Of a stretch of 64,000 bases of DNA, positions 1 to 12,365 are shown in pieces. The translations under genes were made by a program, and so were the position numbers. Source of the DNA: Tubulanus polymorphus (taxonomy: Eukaryota > Nemertea > Palaeonemertea > Tubulaniformes > Tubulanidae); the NCBI RefSeq assembly GCF_964204645.1, contig NC_134030.1, positions 11,344,278 through 11,408,277 of the forward strand, read 5' to 3'. The stretch's first letter is position 1, and each line of letters begins with the position of its first letter. The notes under the pieces were generated by a model that was not told the DNA's origin, did not search any database, and saw nothing but the letters and a program-made list of their open reading frames with translations.

Positions 1-168
1 GTGCCCAAAACGCGGCAGGCGCACAATAGAAAGTTACGCGCAGGGTACTTTTATTGTCGCCGACAAAGAGGACCGATATTTTGCTAATTGGATTCGGGAG
101 GTTTAAACCTCCCAAGGTCAATTTACTAAAATTGTGACCTTCAGGGAGATTCTACGAAAGGCCGATCG
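1..168 (-). repeat. Left arm of a distant inverted repeat
   Basis: This stretch is the reverse complement, with scattered mismatches, of 5681-5849. Both arms carry an 18-bp perfect palindrome, GGGAGGTTTAAACCTCCC (96-113 and 5736-5753), flanked by similar sequence mentioning GAGGACCGATATTT and GGTCACAATTTTAG. The two arms face each other about 5.5 kb apart, so they could be ends of one large element or two independent copies of a short element. No coding frame is recognised between them. Confidence 0.75.
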
Positions 169-2759
169 TTATCAATTTTGGTTGAACTTGATACCATAAT
201 GCTCGCTGGTTTTAATGTCAAACCATGTAGTCCATATTTGGTAAGTTGTAAATTACGTAAAACCGAAAGAAAAACCAATTATTGGATCGAGTTTTTCCTA
301 ATTACACGAATTACGTGAAATATCTAATAAATGAAATGTATACACAATACCAATAAGAACAACCTGATTTGATTCTGTTCAGAATTCATTCCTATATTTT
401 CGTCATAAAAATCGGAGGCAGTATTTCTCATTGATTTTTTCAATAGCGTCATTTCAGCCATGGACTGTAAAAATACGTTACTGATTCCATGGTTAAGCTC
501 GTTTTCGAGTAAAATATTGCATTTGATTCATTTCTCGTTGTGGTTTTGTCAAAGCTATATTTTCACAGTCCGATCAGTGATACAAATAGCTAGTCAGTTA
601 CCAACGGTATAGCCAATAATCTACAGAACCACCCGAACAGCGAAAATTAGCAAATTGTACCAGTGATACCAGTTTTTGTCATGATTTTATCGAACATGTC
701 ATTCAATAATCGATGTGATCGGGTAAAAACTCGCCCCGTAAAGGTCCCTTTCAGTAAAAATCCCCTTGTTAAATATACCCCAAGGTAAAGGCCCCAGGTA
801 AAAAACCCGAATAAAGATTTTTCAGTGTCTAGTTGGATGTTCTTTTCTTGTTCCTCTGTATACCTGTATACCTTCTCTATCAGATAGAAATGTTGTTAAC
901 TGCAACTATCCGTTAATCAAACTGTTGAATTATTTTTGATAATCGGGAGTGATGAAAAGTTAGGAATGAAAATTAACGGTTTAGCTACTTATATATAGTT
1001 TAAAATCATGTATTCTGCTTTAATAAATGCACTGTTTTATCTAAAAATATTATCTGACCCGAGTGCCTCAATCACAGTCCATCTCACTGATTACTTCATC
1101 ACAAATAATCACCAGCCATTGAAATGTTTAATCCTCATACAATACAATACAATTATCTCAAATCTAAATTTCATGAGATAAATGCCCCTAGATTTCATAG
1201 GTTTTATTCCAACTGTTGCGACAGTCATATCAAAACTGGACCATTCATATCAATAGACGTTAAACTGGACTGTTAATATATGAAAAGTCTTTAAGGCCAT
1301 ATCATATATCTGAAGTGCGCTATGTTTTGCCTTGCAGTAACAATTTGATTTGTCACATGATTACTCAATATCTTCATATAATTTCCAAATAAACGAATAC
1401 ATTTCCATTGTTATGTTAAATGACATCAGCAAAAGCAAATAGACACAAACTACTAAACTACTGTGTTTAGGATGGTTTAAGAGATTGGACGCCGATTGAT
1501 ACGAAAAGTAGATTTCATGCAATCATTTTCTTTCTTTAAAATCGTTGCGAATTAACGCGCGAGTGTTCGACTCTGGACGAACGGTTAATAGAATTTTATC
1601 GGGTTAGTCTTTCTATAGCCGACTAGCTATTTAATACCAGTGATTAAGCCATAAGTAAATAAAGAAGTTACTTGGGATGTTTAATCAATTGATGACAATG
1701 TACAAGTAAAACCAGGCCTATGAGACACCCGTAATGTAAAATGATATCATGCAAGATATTCATATAAGCGTATTTTAGTCCTGATTTGAATGAATGTACC
1801 CACATTTTAGGCAATGAATCGAGACTTGGTTTTATCCCATAGCGTCAGCGCTAGTACATGCTTGAGATGAGATTGTTGGTTTATATTTTGAACTCTGTTA
1901 AGAAGTTTTGTACATTTAAGCGTGAATGACGCACTGTGATGAACTATGTACGAAATAACATATTAAATTCAATGAAAGAATCTTAATGTTCCAAAAGGAA
2001 TATAAGTGTAGTTAAGATTAATAGTTCTTTTTTTTTCTTAATGAAAACCGATGATATAAAATAATTTAGCTTATTATCCCCAAAGTAAAAATCCCCCGGT
2101 AAAATATTCCCAATATTTGATTTAACTAACATAAAATCAACACAATTTATTATGTTCAAAAAAACTCAACTCATAGATTCAAGATTTCATTGCACTTCTA
2201 TTAACTGAAGATGATAGTAATGATGTATAGATGTATAATATGATGAACGAACGTTTGATGAGGAATAACTACTGTGGTTAGATACAATTCTCATTCTTAG
2301 GATACGAATCGGTTGATTGAATTCGGTCGTTGAAACTACTGGCTAATTTACAGTGGTCACTATTGAAACGATTAATTGAAGTGCCCTTGAAATCAAGATA
2401 GATTCCTGTTGCGTAAATTAACTAATTTTTAAGCGACCACCTTCTATTGTCGGTATTCGGTTAGCTCTTGGTTAGCCAGAGGTTTTACCATACAGACTCG
2501 GACTAGATGATTAAATTAAATCTTTGAATCAAAATATTGTCACTGGAGTAAATATATATTCCTTATTACACTTTCAGCAGTGATCATATTTTACATGTAA
2601 ATTGAAGGTATTACTGTCATCTAAAGTTAATAAGGGATTAGAATCGCAAAATTTAAGTTGTTCAAAACCAACATGAAAATGAGAAGAAAATACACAATAT
2701 CCGTGTATGGTGAATAACGAGACAAATCCCACAATGAATTCAGCTAAAAATCAAATGTT
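169..2759. other. No gene recognised
   Basis: AT-rich DNA without a convincing open frame. It holds one small hairpin (457-494) and low-complexity runs of CCCC-plus-GGTAAAA type near 730-810 and 2075-2110, which look like degenerate simple repeats. I see nothing else. Confidence 0.6.
457..494. repeat. CCATGGACT hairpin, copy 1
   Basis: Imperfect inverted repeat with arms CCATGGACT and GATTCCATGG around an AT-rich loop. Related hairpins occur at 3774-3800, 5192-5223 and 5531-5571, all built on ACCATGGACTC / GAGTCCATGGT. Confidence 0.5.
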
Positions 2760-2801
2760 CTACGAGCAATGTTTCGGCTAATGCTATTAGCCATCATCAG
2801 A
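2760..2801 (-). ncRNA. Hammerhead-like motif, Penelope-type element remnant
   Basis: Read on the minus strand the order is CTGATGA, one extra base, a 7-bp stem GGCTAAT/ATTAGCC, GAAAC, then GTA. These are the conserved core pieces of a hammerhead ribozyme, a motif known from terminal repeats of Penelope-like retroelements. A second copy with the same order and a different stem sequence is at 32702-32748. I see no convincing stem I, and both copies have an extra base after CTGATGA, so cleavage activity is doubtful. It could equally be a conserved structural end of an element. Confidence 0.4.
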
Positions 2802-3773
2802 CCCCCGTCAACATGAAAATATTGATAAGTAAATCGAATCCATATCATAAGCATACTATACCACAAGTTAAAAAGAGTTATTTAGTTCGAATTAAAATAT
2901 AGTATGAATAAGAATATGAAAAGATAGTATGAATAAAAAGTTCATTAATTTCATTTATTCTATGAATTTATTTAAAGATTTATTTCATCAAAAGAGATCA
3001 ATGCACAGTTAAATATATTGCAGTTGTATTGTGAATGAATATGTTTGAATAAATATCGTGCTTTCAAATGTTCTTGAAAAATCGCCAAGTGAGGATTTTA
3101 CCTAGATTTTACCCCAGGCCCTAAATCCAGTAGGTTTATGGCGAAAGGTTAAGATTAGGAATGTATTAGCAATATGATTTTTTGAAACAGTATTTTGTCT
3201 CCCGATGATTTGATTTGCAGGTCAGACTTATTGTTGACCAAAGTTCTTAAAGTGAATTGCTTTAAAGTAATAAATATCAATGAAACAATATCATAAATTT
3301 TGAAGTGAGTTATTTTGTAATAATCCAATTTAAGTGCACTCCGATGCATGCTAAATTCTTATAAATTCATTTATAAATTCAATTTATACATTTTCCCTCC
3401 TCACTTGTAATTTTATATTAGTTTTACTAATGAACATAACAGTGACTTGTGCCTAATGTCAATAAGCAGCGATTGGGTGCCGCCTTTCTGTGTTAATCTA
3501 TCACGAAAGATTTAACTCGATTAGAGCCGCTGAATACGTATTTCTTTGCAGCCTAGAGTTTATGCATACATGTTCTAAATCAAGACAATATGCTCTATAT
3601 CAGAGCCTATACTAAAGCATGCACTCATAATTCGTTGAAGAGTCCGAGGCTTAATTGTGAGAGTTGTTATACAATGAGTAATTAAATGGTGGGATTACAA
3701 TGGGAGAGATCATTTCATCAGCCACATCGTTGCCCCAGGGAGTTAGTTATATTCGTTATAGCCAAAATACCTT

Positions 3774-3800
3774 GACCATGGACTCTAAAACGTCCATGAC
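3774..3800. repeat. CCATGGACTC hairpin, copy 2
   Basis: The sequence ACCATGGACTCTAAAACG is followed directly by TCCATGA. It matches the left arm of the hairpin at 5531-5571. Confidence 0.4.
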
Positions 3801-5191
3801 TTGACAGAATATAGAAATTTGCCCAGAAAAAGTTATGCATATTCCAACAAAAAAAGAATCAATAAAGACTTATATTATTTGAATTTAAATGAAGAGACGA
3901 GTAGTACTTTAAAGGTTAACTATTTATTTCGACGCACGAGCTTTCGCTTCTGATGTATAGAAGCTTCAATGAGTGAATTATTAGAATTGGTGCATTTAGT
4001 AAATTCCGGAAACAAAACCTAGTCTTAAGAACTACCATTAACCAAGTTTCAAAGAATTTTGTTCCCTTATGATATTGAATGGTGTGAAATTGAAGTGTCC
4101 CTAATGATATATCTTTATTTAAGTTCAACTAACTTACCCAGTTAGTGATGATAGTTGAATAATTAACAAAATAATAGTTGGAATATCGTTTAGGACAAAT
4201 TAGGATTTTACCGGATAAGTTTTTTCCTAATAGGCTACCTTTTTGAAGAGCATGCATCCTGAGATACGTATACAAAAATTCGTTTGACGCTAAATGCAGA
4301 GTTTTCACGGTAGAACATATTTGGACATCAATTAATCACGTGAAGGAGATGAAATGACAATTTGTCACTGCTGAGCTTATTTTCCTTCACTGAACTTTTT
4401 CTAAGTTTTTTCAATATTCTCTAATCCGACATTATATACGCTGCGAACTAACTGTACACAATTTCGGGTTTGGGTTGTTTTTGGAAAAAACAGATTCCCA
4501 GAAAATTGTAATTTTTGGGTTCTTGAAAACGGTCAATATGTTATAGCAGGTTAATGTATAAACCGCATAGAATAGCTACAATAAACAAAATGTATCCAGG
4601 AAAATATATATTTCAGAACACGATCGATTTCACTGAATTTAGCCTCATCATGTAGGATAAAATGAACTTCTGTTGATATTGCGATTGTGCTGTCGTTAGC
4701 TGTCGCATAGCTTATTCGAATCGCTATCGAAAGTAACAAAACAATGGTCACATGTGTCAATGAACTTATCGCTATTCGAAGTAATGGGCGTATTGAAAAA
4801 TTTCTCAAGCACTTCGAATTTCCGATTGCTTAATCGCCAAATTTGCATTCGAAATATTAAGCCAATCTATTCTAATTCATACCTGGTCGTGTTATAAGCA
4901 ATTCAAGCGTTTAGTTTGTACTTTAAAATAGAATGAAATAGATTTATTGATGAAATACAAAACAAGTCAAACAAACTCAACTAACTGACTACTGCTGAGT
5001 TATTTATATTTGATGAAAGAACATATTCTAGTTACTGACATTGGCTCGCACCTTGATTATTGTCTAAGTTGTACTATAACTTACATGCCAATGGATGTTT
5101 GTATGCGCCTCTCTGATTGGCTAGAATCCTTGCATTCGATAGAAACTGACGGCATCAGTGAACTAACGGGGAAATTAGAATTGTATGTTTG

Positions 5192-5223
5192 ACCACGGAT
5201 TCTTCGTTTTTGAGTCCATGGTT
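5192..5223. repeat. CCATGGACTC hairpin, copy 3
   Basis: Arms ACCACGGATTC and GAGTCCATGGT surround a short T-rich loop. Confidence 0.45.
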
Positions 5224-5530
5224 TTGGCTCTGGTTTTATCGTGAGTTTGATTAACGTACATTGTAGAGAACAATGGTGGGGATTCGAATAACGTGCATTC
5301 TTTATTCAGAAAGAGTATCATTACGTATATACATATAGAAATTAATACAATAACTTTAATCAGAATTATCTCATCACGCAGAACCAGTGAAATAGCCGTT
5401 GTAAAGCCGCAAAGTAAATTGAATCAATGAGTAGTGCTCACGCATTTGTTTCCATTTCATAAGAATCAATTCCAAACAGATGAATCAGATTCGAATTTTT
5501 GCTTCTTCGTTATGCAAAGTTTTTTTTTAT

Positions 5531-5571
5531 ACCAGGGACTCTTAAACGATTTAGGTTTTAGAGTCCATGGT
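5531..5571. repeat. CCATGGACTC hairpin, copy 4 (best preserved)
   Basis: The left arm ACCAGGGACTCTTAAAC pairs with the right arm GTTTTAGAGTCCATGGT across a 7-base loop, with two mismatches. This is the clearest member of the four-copy hairpin family and gives its likely full length, about 41 bp. Confidence 0.6.
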
Positions 5572-5680
5572 TATATGAATATCTTATGATTTCTCAACTT
5601 TCATCAAATACTTAGGAATGCCATTGAAAGATTTTCAAACCATTAAACGTTTGGGTAAAAAGTTCTGCTAAATTTGATTA

Positions 5681-5849
5681 CCATCGGCTTTTTAGATAAT
5701 CTCCACGAAGGTCACAATTTTAGTGATTTGACCTTGGGAGGTTTAAACCTCCCGAATCCAATTTGCGAAATATCGGTCCTCTTTGTCGGCGGTAATGAAA
5801 GAATACATAGAGCGAAGTTTCTATTGTGCGCCGGCCGCATTTTGTTCAC
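5681..5849 (+). repeat. Right arm of the distant inverted repeat
   Basis: Inverted partner of 1-168, including the GGGAGGTTTAAACCTCCC palindrome at 5736-5753. The open frames crossing it on both strands are a by-product of the palindromic repeat and are not genes. Confidence 0.75.
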
Positions 5850-8275
5850 GAATAGCTTACGTAATAAATTGAAAGTCGAGATCACAGGCGGATATAGCGC
5901 TCTATGGCCCACACTCAATTCATAAACTGGTCCGCAAATAAAGTGTTTAGAAGTATATTTGACACGTTTGTACGATTTTGCGCTGTAAATTTATCATTTT
6001 TCAGGACTCAAGGACCAGAAATTGGCAATATTTTTGATACAAACTGAGAAAGTATCAAAACATTTGGGAACGTGTTTAATACCTATCAATTAACTTTGTT
6101 TTTGCGTGAGTTTTGAGTTTTGCGGTTATGGATTTACCGCTATCGATCAGCCTTCCCCCTACTTAAATGCATATCATGAATTTGGGTAGGTTTTATGAGT
6201 ATAATATAATGAATAACGCATTCAAGCTCATTCAAGCTCGTGCCGAGTGAGGGTTCGGGGGCAACGAATAAATCCCCTAAATTGTTGTCATTTTTGGTTC
6301 AAGACGTTTTGAAATGTGGATACAATTTTCACATTTTTTTGGAAAATTAAAAGTAATCCATTCTAAAATTGTTTATTCAGGTATCGGTACCCGAGCACGT
6401 CATATTTTTTATCTGTCCTTTGTCCATAGGAAACTGCCTCTTTTCGCGTTGAAAAAGTACCTTTTTCTTGAAATAGAAACTGCCCCTCAAAAAGCACGGT
6501 ACGGGCCTGATAAAAACGATGGTTGACCAAGGGATTATCAAACTGAGTACAAAATGCGATCAATTATATAGCAAAACAGTTAACTATAACGAGATGATGA
6601 AAAAATATGTAAATTACACAAATCATAGGAATTGATTTGGTTAAATAAAAAGGAGAGCAAAACGTGATTGCAAAATGTTAAGCTTTAAACATAATACTAA
6701 GAAGCTGTTGGACTTGCTTAAAACAACAATGAATAAATTAGATGATAAATTGGGGATTATTGATAACTTTACTTTGAACTGAAGTAGCTAATTCAGTATG
6801 AATAGGCCACGCAAAAATTGCTTCTCATCAGTTTCATTTTCCACGCGCGTCACAAAAAAAATTCGTCGGTAAGAAATAAAATAATGAGGCGCATCAAGCA
6901 TGCAGCATCTGTTTTAAATTGAAGACTCCCGAACGCATCTCGATAAACAACCAAATCGCTCGTTTTACTTCACTGTCGATTCCGTTAACGCAGTGCTTCC
7001 ATCCTGATTCAAGGTAGTTAACGCCTAAATTTACCCATTAAAAAAAGATCAAAAGCTAGTTACCCTCGTCACTTTGTGAATTTTGAATAACAAGGCTTTT
7101 CATTTCATCTTTTAAAAGGAAACCTGCAGCCCTCGTCCCTTTTCCAAAAAGGGCTGATGAGATACAGGGGCATCTCTTTGCGTGGCCATAGGTTGATAAA
7201 GCCTTTTGTTGCTATTTCAGTGCAGTTGGGGCGGAATTTGCTATTAACATATCAAAATCAAACAGAAATTTTGATCAGTATTTAGAAAAAGTGAACCATG
7301 ATTCTTTTTTAATGCACCTGACTAATGAAAACGAAATGTCAACTTCATGAATAATGATAATACCAAAGTTGATAATACCAAATAAGATTCTAGAACATAT
7401 CAAGGAAGAAACTTAATACTGTTAGTATTCTATTCCACAAATAGAAGGTGCATGCCCCTCTATTCAAAATAAGCTGAGGTTATACCAGTAAACAATCATA
7501 ATGTGAATTATTACAATTGCGAATCAAGGTTATTTAATATTCAAAAAATATTAATTGAAAATATGAATGATATATACAGAGTGATTTGAACGGATTTGGG
7601 CGCTAGTCCAGTATACGACATTATAGTGCGTGTGTAGAGTTATACCGCGTTATTCGGTCAGTGTTCACCGCAGTTGACCGTTGACAGTCGACACCTACAG
7701 TAAACTATGAGAACAGATGGCAACCTGTCAACCCGTCAACCAGAACTGAAGAACGACAGTTATTCCACCCCTTCAACAGCCATTTGTGTTCATAATTTTC
7801 AATTTTTTTTTTCTGATAAATCCATTGCGTATTATGAAGTTGCGGATGATTTGGATGATAATTATTGGCATTTCGAAACACAAAAAGGCACTCATGTATA
7901 TATAAAGTTCAAATATAATATATCTAGATAGCTATTAAAATTGGTTGAAGTTTTTTCGAGGACACATCATGGTTATTGGCTGGATTTTTTTTATGTTAAT
8001 GTGACAAATCTTTGGTCCAAAATAAGTTTTTAGCATCGTTTAAAATGTGAATGATTAGGGTTAGGATCACAGATAGAGGTTTGGGGGCTCATCAATTCAG
8101 GAATTAGTTAACTATACCATTGGCAGTTGGCAGTTGTTCCTCTGTTAAGGAACATGAATACATCATTTAATATTATAGACATGTGACGCTGCTGCATATA
8201 TCTCCACTGATGTGTATGTCTGCACATCAACCAACCTGTCGAAGACGAGTTTCCTGTTAGTATATAATACTATGT
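5850..8275. other. No gene recognised
   Basis: No recognisable coding or RNA feature. A possible plus-strand terminal exon after a T-rich acceptor near 6003 is discussed among the rejected items. Confidence 0.5.
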
Positions 8276-9066
8276 GTCCAGGGACACCATGTCCACTTGG
8301 GAAATGGTTTCAAATGCTCAACAATCTAACAATTTCAATATTCAATGCCTCCTGGTAACCATATACTAAAATAAATGACCTTGAAACTCACCACAATCAT
8401 AGAATATGTCAGCAGCTATGATTTTGAAATTGATCGTGATAACAAATGCTTTGTTACCAATTTGATAAGGAAATACTAAGTTGTTCTACTATTCAACGCC
8501 CCCTGGTGACCATATGCAAAACCCAATGACCTTGAAACTCTCCACGATCATAGAACATGTCATGAACTAATACTTTGCAATTGATCATGGTAACCAAATA
8601 TCCCTAGGTACCAATATAATAAGGAAATACTAAGTTCCTCTCCTACTCAACGCCCCCTGGTGACCATATAGAATAACATATGTCCTTGAAACTCACCACA
8701 ATCATAGACGATGTCATGAGCTACAACTTTGCAATTGATTGTGGTAACAAAATATGCGTAGGTACAAATTTAATATAGAAATACTAAGTTATTGTATTAT
8801 TCAACGCCCCTGGTGACCATATTGAAAACCCAATGACCTTGAAACTCACCACAATCATGAAACATGTCATGAACTACAACTTTGCAATGGATCTTGGTAA
8901 CAAAATAGCCCTACGTACCAATCTAATAAGGAAATACTAAGTTATTCTACTATTCAACGCCCCCTGGTGACCATATGCAAAACCCAATGACCTTGAAACT
9001 CACCACAATCATAGAACATGTCATGATCTACAACTTTGCAATTGATCATGGTAATAAAATATCGGT
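8276..9066 (+). mobile_element. Family A element, five-unit tandem array (copy A1)
   Basis: The 5' end is GTCC-AG-GGAC, a small hairpin, followed by ACCATGTCCACTTGGGA. Then come five head-to-tail units of about 153 bp. Each unit contains a form of CGCCCCCTGGTGACCAT (starts at 8346, 8497, 8651, 8805, 8958), then text reading TGACCTTGAAACTCACCAC and CAATTGATNNTGGTAAC. Spacings are 151, 154, 154 and 153 bp. The unique 3' half and terminal hairpin seen in other copies are absent. Tandem core repeats plus terminal hairpins recall the Helentron-related pearl and DINE-1 elements. That relationship is inferred. Confidence 0.85.
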
Positions 9067-11275
9067 TGAGTTGCGCCTTAACAGAGATATAATATCAATA
9101 TGATATTGGAAACTTAAGTGCAGATAATTTTTAATACTTCGTTGAGCAAAGCTTTGAATTATTTATGATAATAATGACATATAAACCTGGAGGATTTGGT
9201 CTTTTAGTCTTCTATCAACCAATCTTAGAAATAGTGGCTCGTTATATATTTCCTTAGTGTGAAATAATGTGCTTAGCCTGAACCTTAAGTAGTCAGGATT
9301 TTAAATAGCTGTATGTGCGAAAATATATCGACATAAAATTTAGACTTAGAGATGCAATAAAAAAGTTAATATGCGTAATATTCTCGTTTTTGGATTTTAA
9401 TGTTTTAAAAATCAACTTAAACTTAGCCAAAAAGTGTGGGGCCCCGCCTACAGTTCTGTACATTTGTTTGAAAACCAATTTCTTCGATTGGAAATCATTT
9501 AAATGTATCTTGGACGACCAACCAATCCGGTGCACCTTAAACGTTGTACCAAAAACTTTAGAGCAGATGTATAACGTTAACCGCTTTGAGTTCATAACGT
9601 TAAGCGGTGTTCTGCGTACAAATGAGCACAGAACTGTAAAATGTACTATCCACATTGATTTTTCAAAGGCCCATATTAGGGAAGTTGTATAACATGACTT
9701 TTTTAACCAATGAGTTGACTATTTTGATTTTTTATTGATAGTATAATTATTTTGATGTTTTTCAAAGCTGGAAGAAAAAACGTCAGAATACTTATTTCAA
9801 GCGAATTTATCATGTTTGAAAATCTTTAGGTTAAAGACGAGGGAAAGTTCGCATATTAATATTTTTCTAATAAAAATAATGTCAATTAAAATGAAATTAA
9901 AGATGGATTTGTTAATCTTAAGCTTTTTAGAGTGAATTCGCAGTTTTATCTCTAAGATTAATGCTTTTATGTTAAACTGTTTTCGCTATACAATTCACGT
10001 GTTTGTTCATGAGGAACTTATGATAAATTCTTTGAGTATAATATCTGTCATTTAGCAGCGTATAATAGTTGTCATAAGAATTAAACGACATACATGTTCA
10101 TCATCATGTTATTACTCTTCAATTGTTAATAGTTTAGTTTATAGCAACTTTTTCACCGTTGTATAGAATTCAGTGGTTCATGTGATAGCGATTTAATTAA
10201 GGTCCTATCGTTAAATAGAGTAGAGTTTCTTGATAAATGAGGATATATGAACATTAGTAAATTGTCCTAGTTTATAGTTTATACGTCCATTATGGTTGGT
10301 CTTTTTTGAAATACAGTCATCGTGGTTGAGGAACTTATATTATAATTCCTTTAGCACGTAATCTGGCATTTTCTATAATTGTTGAATGAAAATAAATATG
10401 ATTCACGTTAAAACCTTTCAATCGTTTCATGAAGCTTTTAATAGCAACAATCAAATGTTGATTCAAATGAAGCCCTTTGGGCTTGGCCCTGCTTTGTTTA
10501 TTTCATCGTTGTTTCTACCATGAGTTTTCTTGTCTGACACTAAACGCGGTATATCGTTCTCATATTCGAGAAGTTTGAATTGGTCAGTGATGGTCAATTT
10601 ATGAACTTATCAAAGAATTGTTTGGTTTGAATAGAACAACGATTAGTGATTGGCTGACTTGGCCAACTTGTCACACCCCGCTGAATCCAAAATGACTTAT
10701 CATCATTTACCATCAAAGAAGGCCAAAGGCCTATGTACAGACTTGATATATTATGGCTGCTGACTAGCTTTATCTCCCGATAGCTGTCATCATAAAGCAA
10801 TTCTATTGTTTAAGTAGCAATAAAAAGCGATAAAGATCTTAATCCCCCGAAAAGTGAATGTATTAGGATCGCAGCTAGAACGTCATGCAGAGAACGTGTC
10901 TGGGTGGGTGGGTACAGGATCGTAGAGCTAGATCACTGTGGAGACAACCACTGCCAGGACTGGGTGAAGATCACGGACGACCTTCACTCACCTCGATATT
11001 CCTGTTGATTTTCTTTGGCCACGCCGAACAAAAGTGCCTTCTTTGGCAAAACCTACGTTTTTTCTACAATGTAGAATTCTATATCATGGAGTTGAAAGAG
11101 AGCCTCCCGCCACTATTTATTCATTGAAAATTAAATCTGGCCAGATTCAAATTCAGCAATGGGCTAATAGTGTGGCAGTGCGCTTCACCAAGTTTTGACT
11201 ATGACATTTAATATGAGTACATATGGTAGCAAATGAGTATTCGGTGAAGCAATGATAATTGTTGATGGTTACCGG
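9067..11275. other. No gene recognised
   Basis: Mixed sequence. Two overlapping opposite-strand open frames around 9293-9692 have no recognisable motif and are listed as rejected. A GGCC-AAA-GGCC hairpin at about 10719 resembles the 5' hairpins of families C and D. Confidence 0.5.
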
Positions 11276-12361
11276 TGTTGTCATTTCGCGGAATGACGGA
11301 ATCGCAGAATTAAAAAACACGGAATTTCTTCACTTTCACTATAGATAGTAACCGGGTTTTCCCGCGGAGATATCCGGTGTCGGACAAGGTACCGGACCAA
11401 TCAATGCACTGAGTTAGCTTCGAATCACACTATTAGCATGTAATTTCATCTGACATTGTTCTATGATACCGTTCAGTTACCAGCTGCAGCAACAGTCAGA
11501 ATGTAGTCGGAAAAAGAGATTGGCACTAGTGCTAAACATCAGTTATCGAAGTTAATCGACTTTTTGCGAACTTCTTAGTAGATTAGAGCACGGTCGCTCT
11601 AGGTTGGGCCGTAGTTTCAGATGGCCGCAAACGTGAAATATGCCACTACCAATCATGAAACGCGGTTCCTTAAAAATCATTTTGATAGAAACCGCCGTCT
11701 AGTACCGATTACGTTTTTCAGACCCAAGGAATCAACGCGGAGAAGCAACTAAGTAACAGCTTTCTCTTCACAAATAATGGAGTTTAAAAAATACCATTTT
11801 ATATGTAATCTTTAATATCATTTAACAACTCTTCTAGATACACCACACTCGCATTTATCACAATTTGGATGCACGAGACGCATTTAAAGTCCAAAGCCAG
11901 AATATGCATAATGTGTATCAGTTTTCGTCTGACATCGTTCATTTTGAGATATTTCTCTTGACCGTATAAAAACATACCTCAGTTTAGTCTTAATACGACC
12001 AGTGAAAGAGTGCAGTCTGGATAAATCGTCGTTTTTATATCCATTTTACAATGCAGCATTAATGAGTTAAAGGTTTATTAATGGTAACATACACAGAACT
12101 CGTAGATGCTGTCTCAATGTTGATAGATTAATTGCCTACGTAGGTTCTCCAATTTCTGGGAGTATCGTTAATTAGTTGAGTGACGATAGTAATAGATAAT
12201 CCCATAGACCTACCAGGTACCGGCAATGAAAACATGCGTCCGGTGCCTTGTCCAACAAGGGGTATCCCTGGAAAAACTCGGTTACTATGTATAGTGAAAA
12301 TGAAGAAATTCCGTGTTTTTTTGAAAATTCAGCGATTCCATGATTCCGCGATATGACAACA
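11276..12361. mobile_element. DNA transposon with long terminal inverted repeats (family E, copy 1)
   Basis: Terminal inverted repeats of roughly 120 bp begin TGTTGTCAT and end ATGACAACA. They include CGCGGAAT, ACACGGAATTTCTTCA, TATAGTGAAA and GGACAAGG-type blocks in both arms. The pair is flanked on both sides by CCGG (11272-11275 and 12362-12365), a possible 4-bp target duplication, though CCGG is its own complement and could belong to the inverted repeat. The interior of about 850 bp has no transposase frame, so it is non-autonomous. A second copy in opposite orientation is at 56135-56795. Confidence 0.8.
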
Positions 12362-12365
12362 CCGG

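Larger units (their letters stand above)
2802..5680. other. No gene recognised
   Basis: AT-rich DNA in which the only structured sequences are three small CCATGG hairpins listed separately. The short open frames present are AT-rich, lack recognisable motifs and are not supported by splice or codon signals. Confidence 0.55.

Noticed and set aside
6003-6090. Plus-strand segment after a TTTTTCAG acceptor reading LKDQKLAIFLIQTEK to a stop
   Set aside because: Plausible terminal exon in phase 1, but no upstream plus-strand exon was found and its openness is short.
9293-9692. Two overlapping 120-125-codon frames on opposite strands
   Set aside because: No motif, no splice context and mirror-image openness. 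Neither strand is favoured, so chance is the simplest reading.
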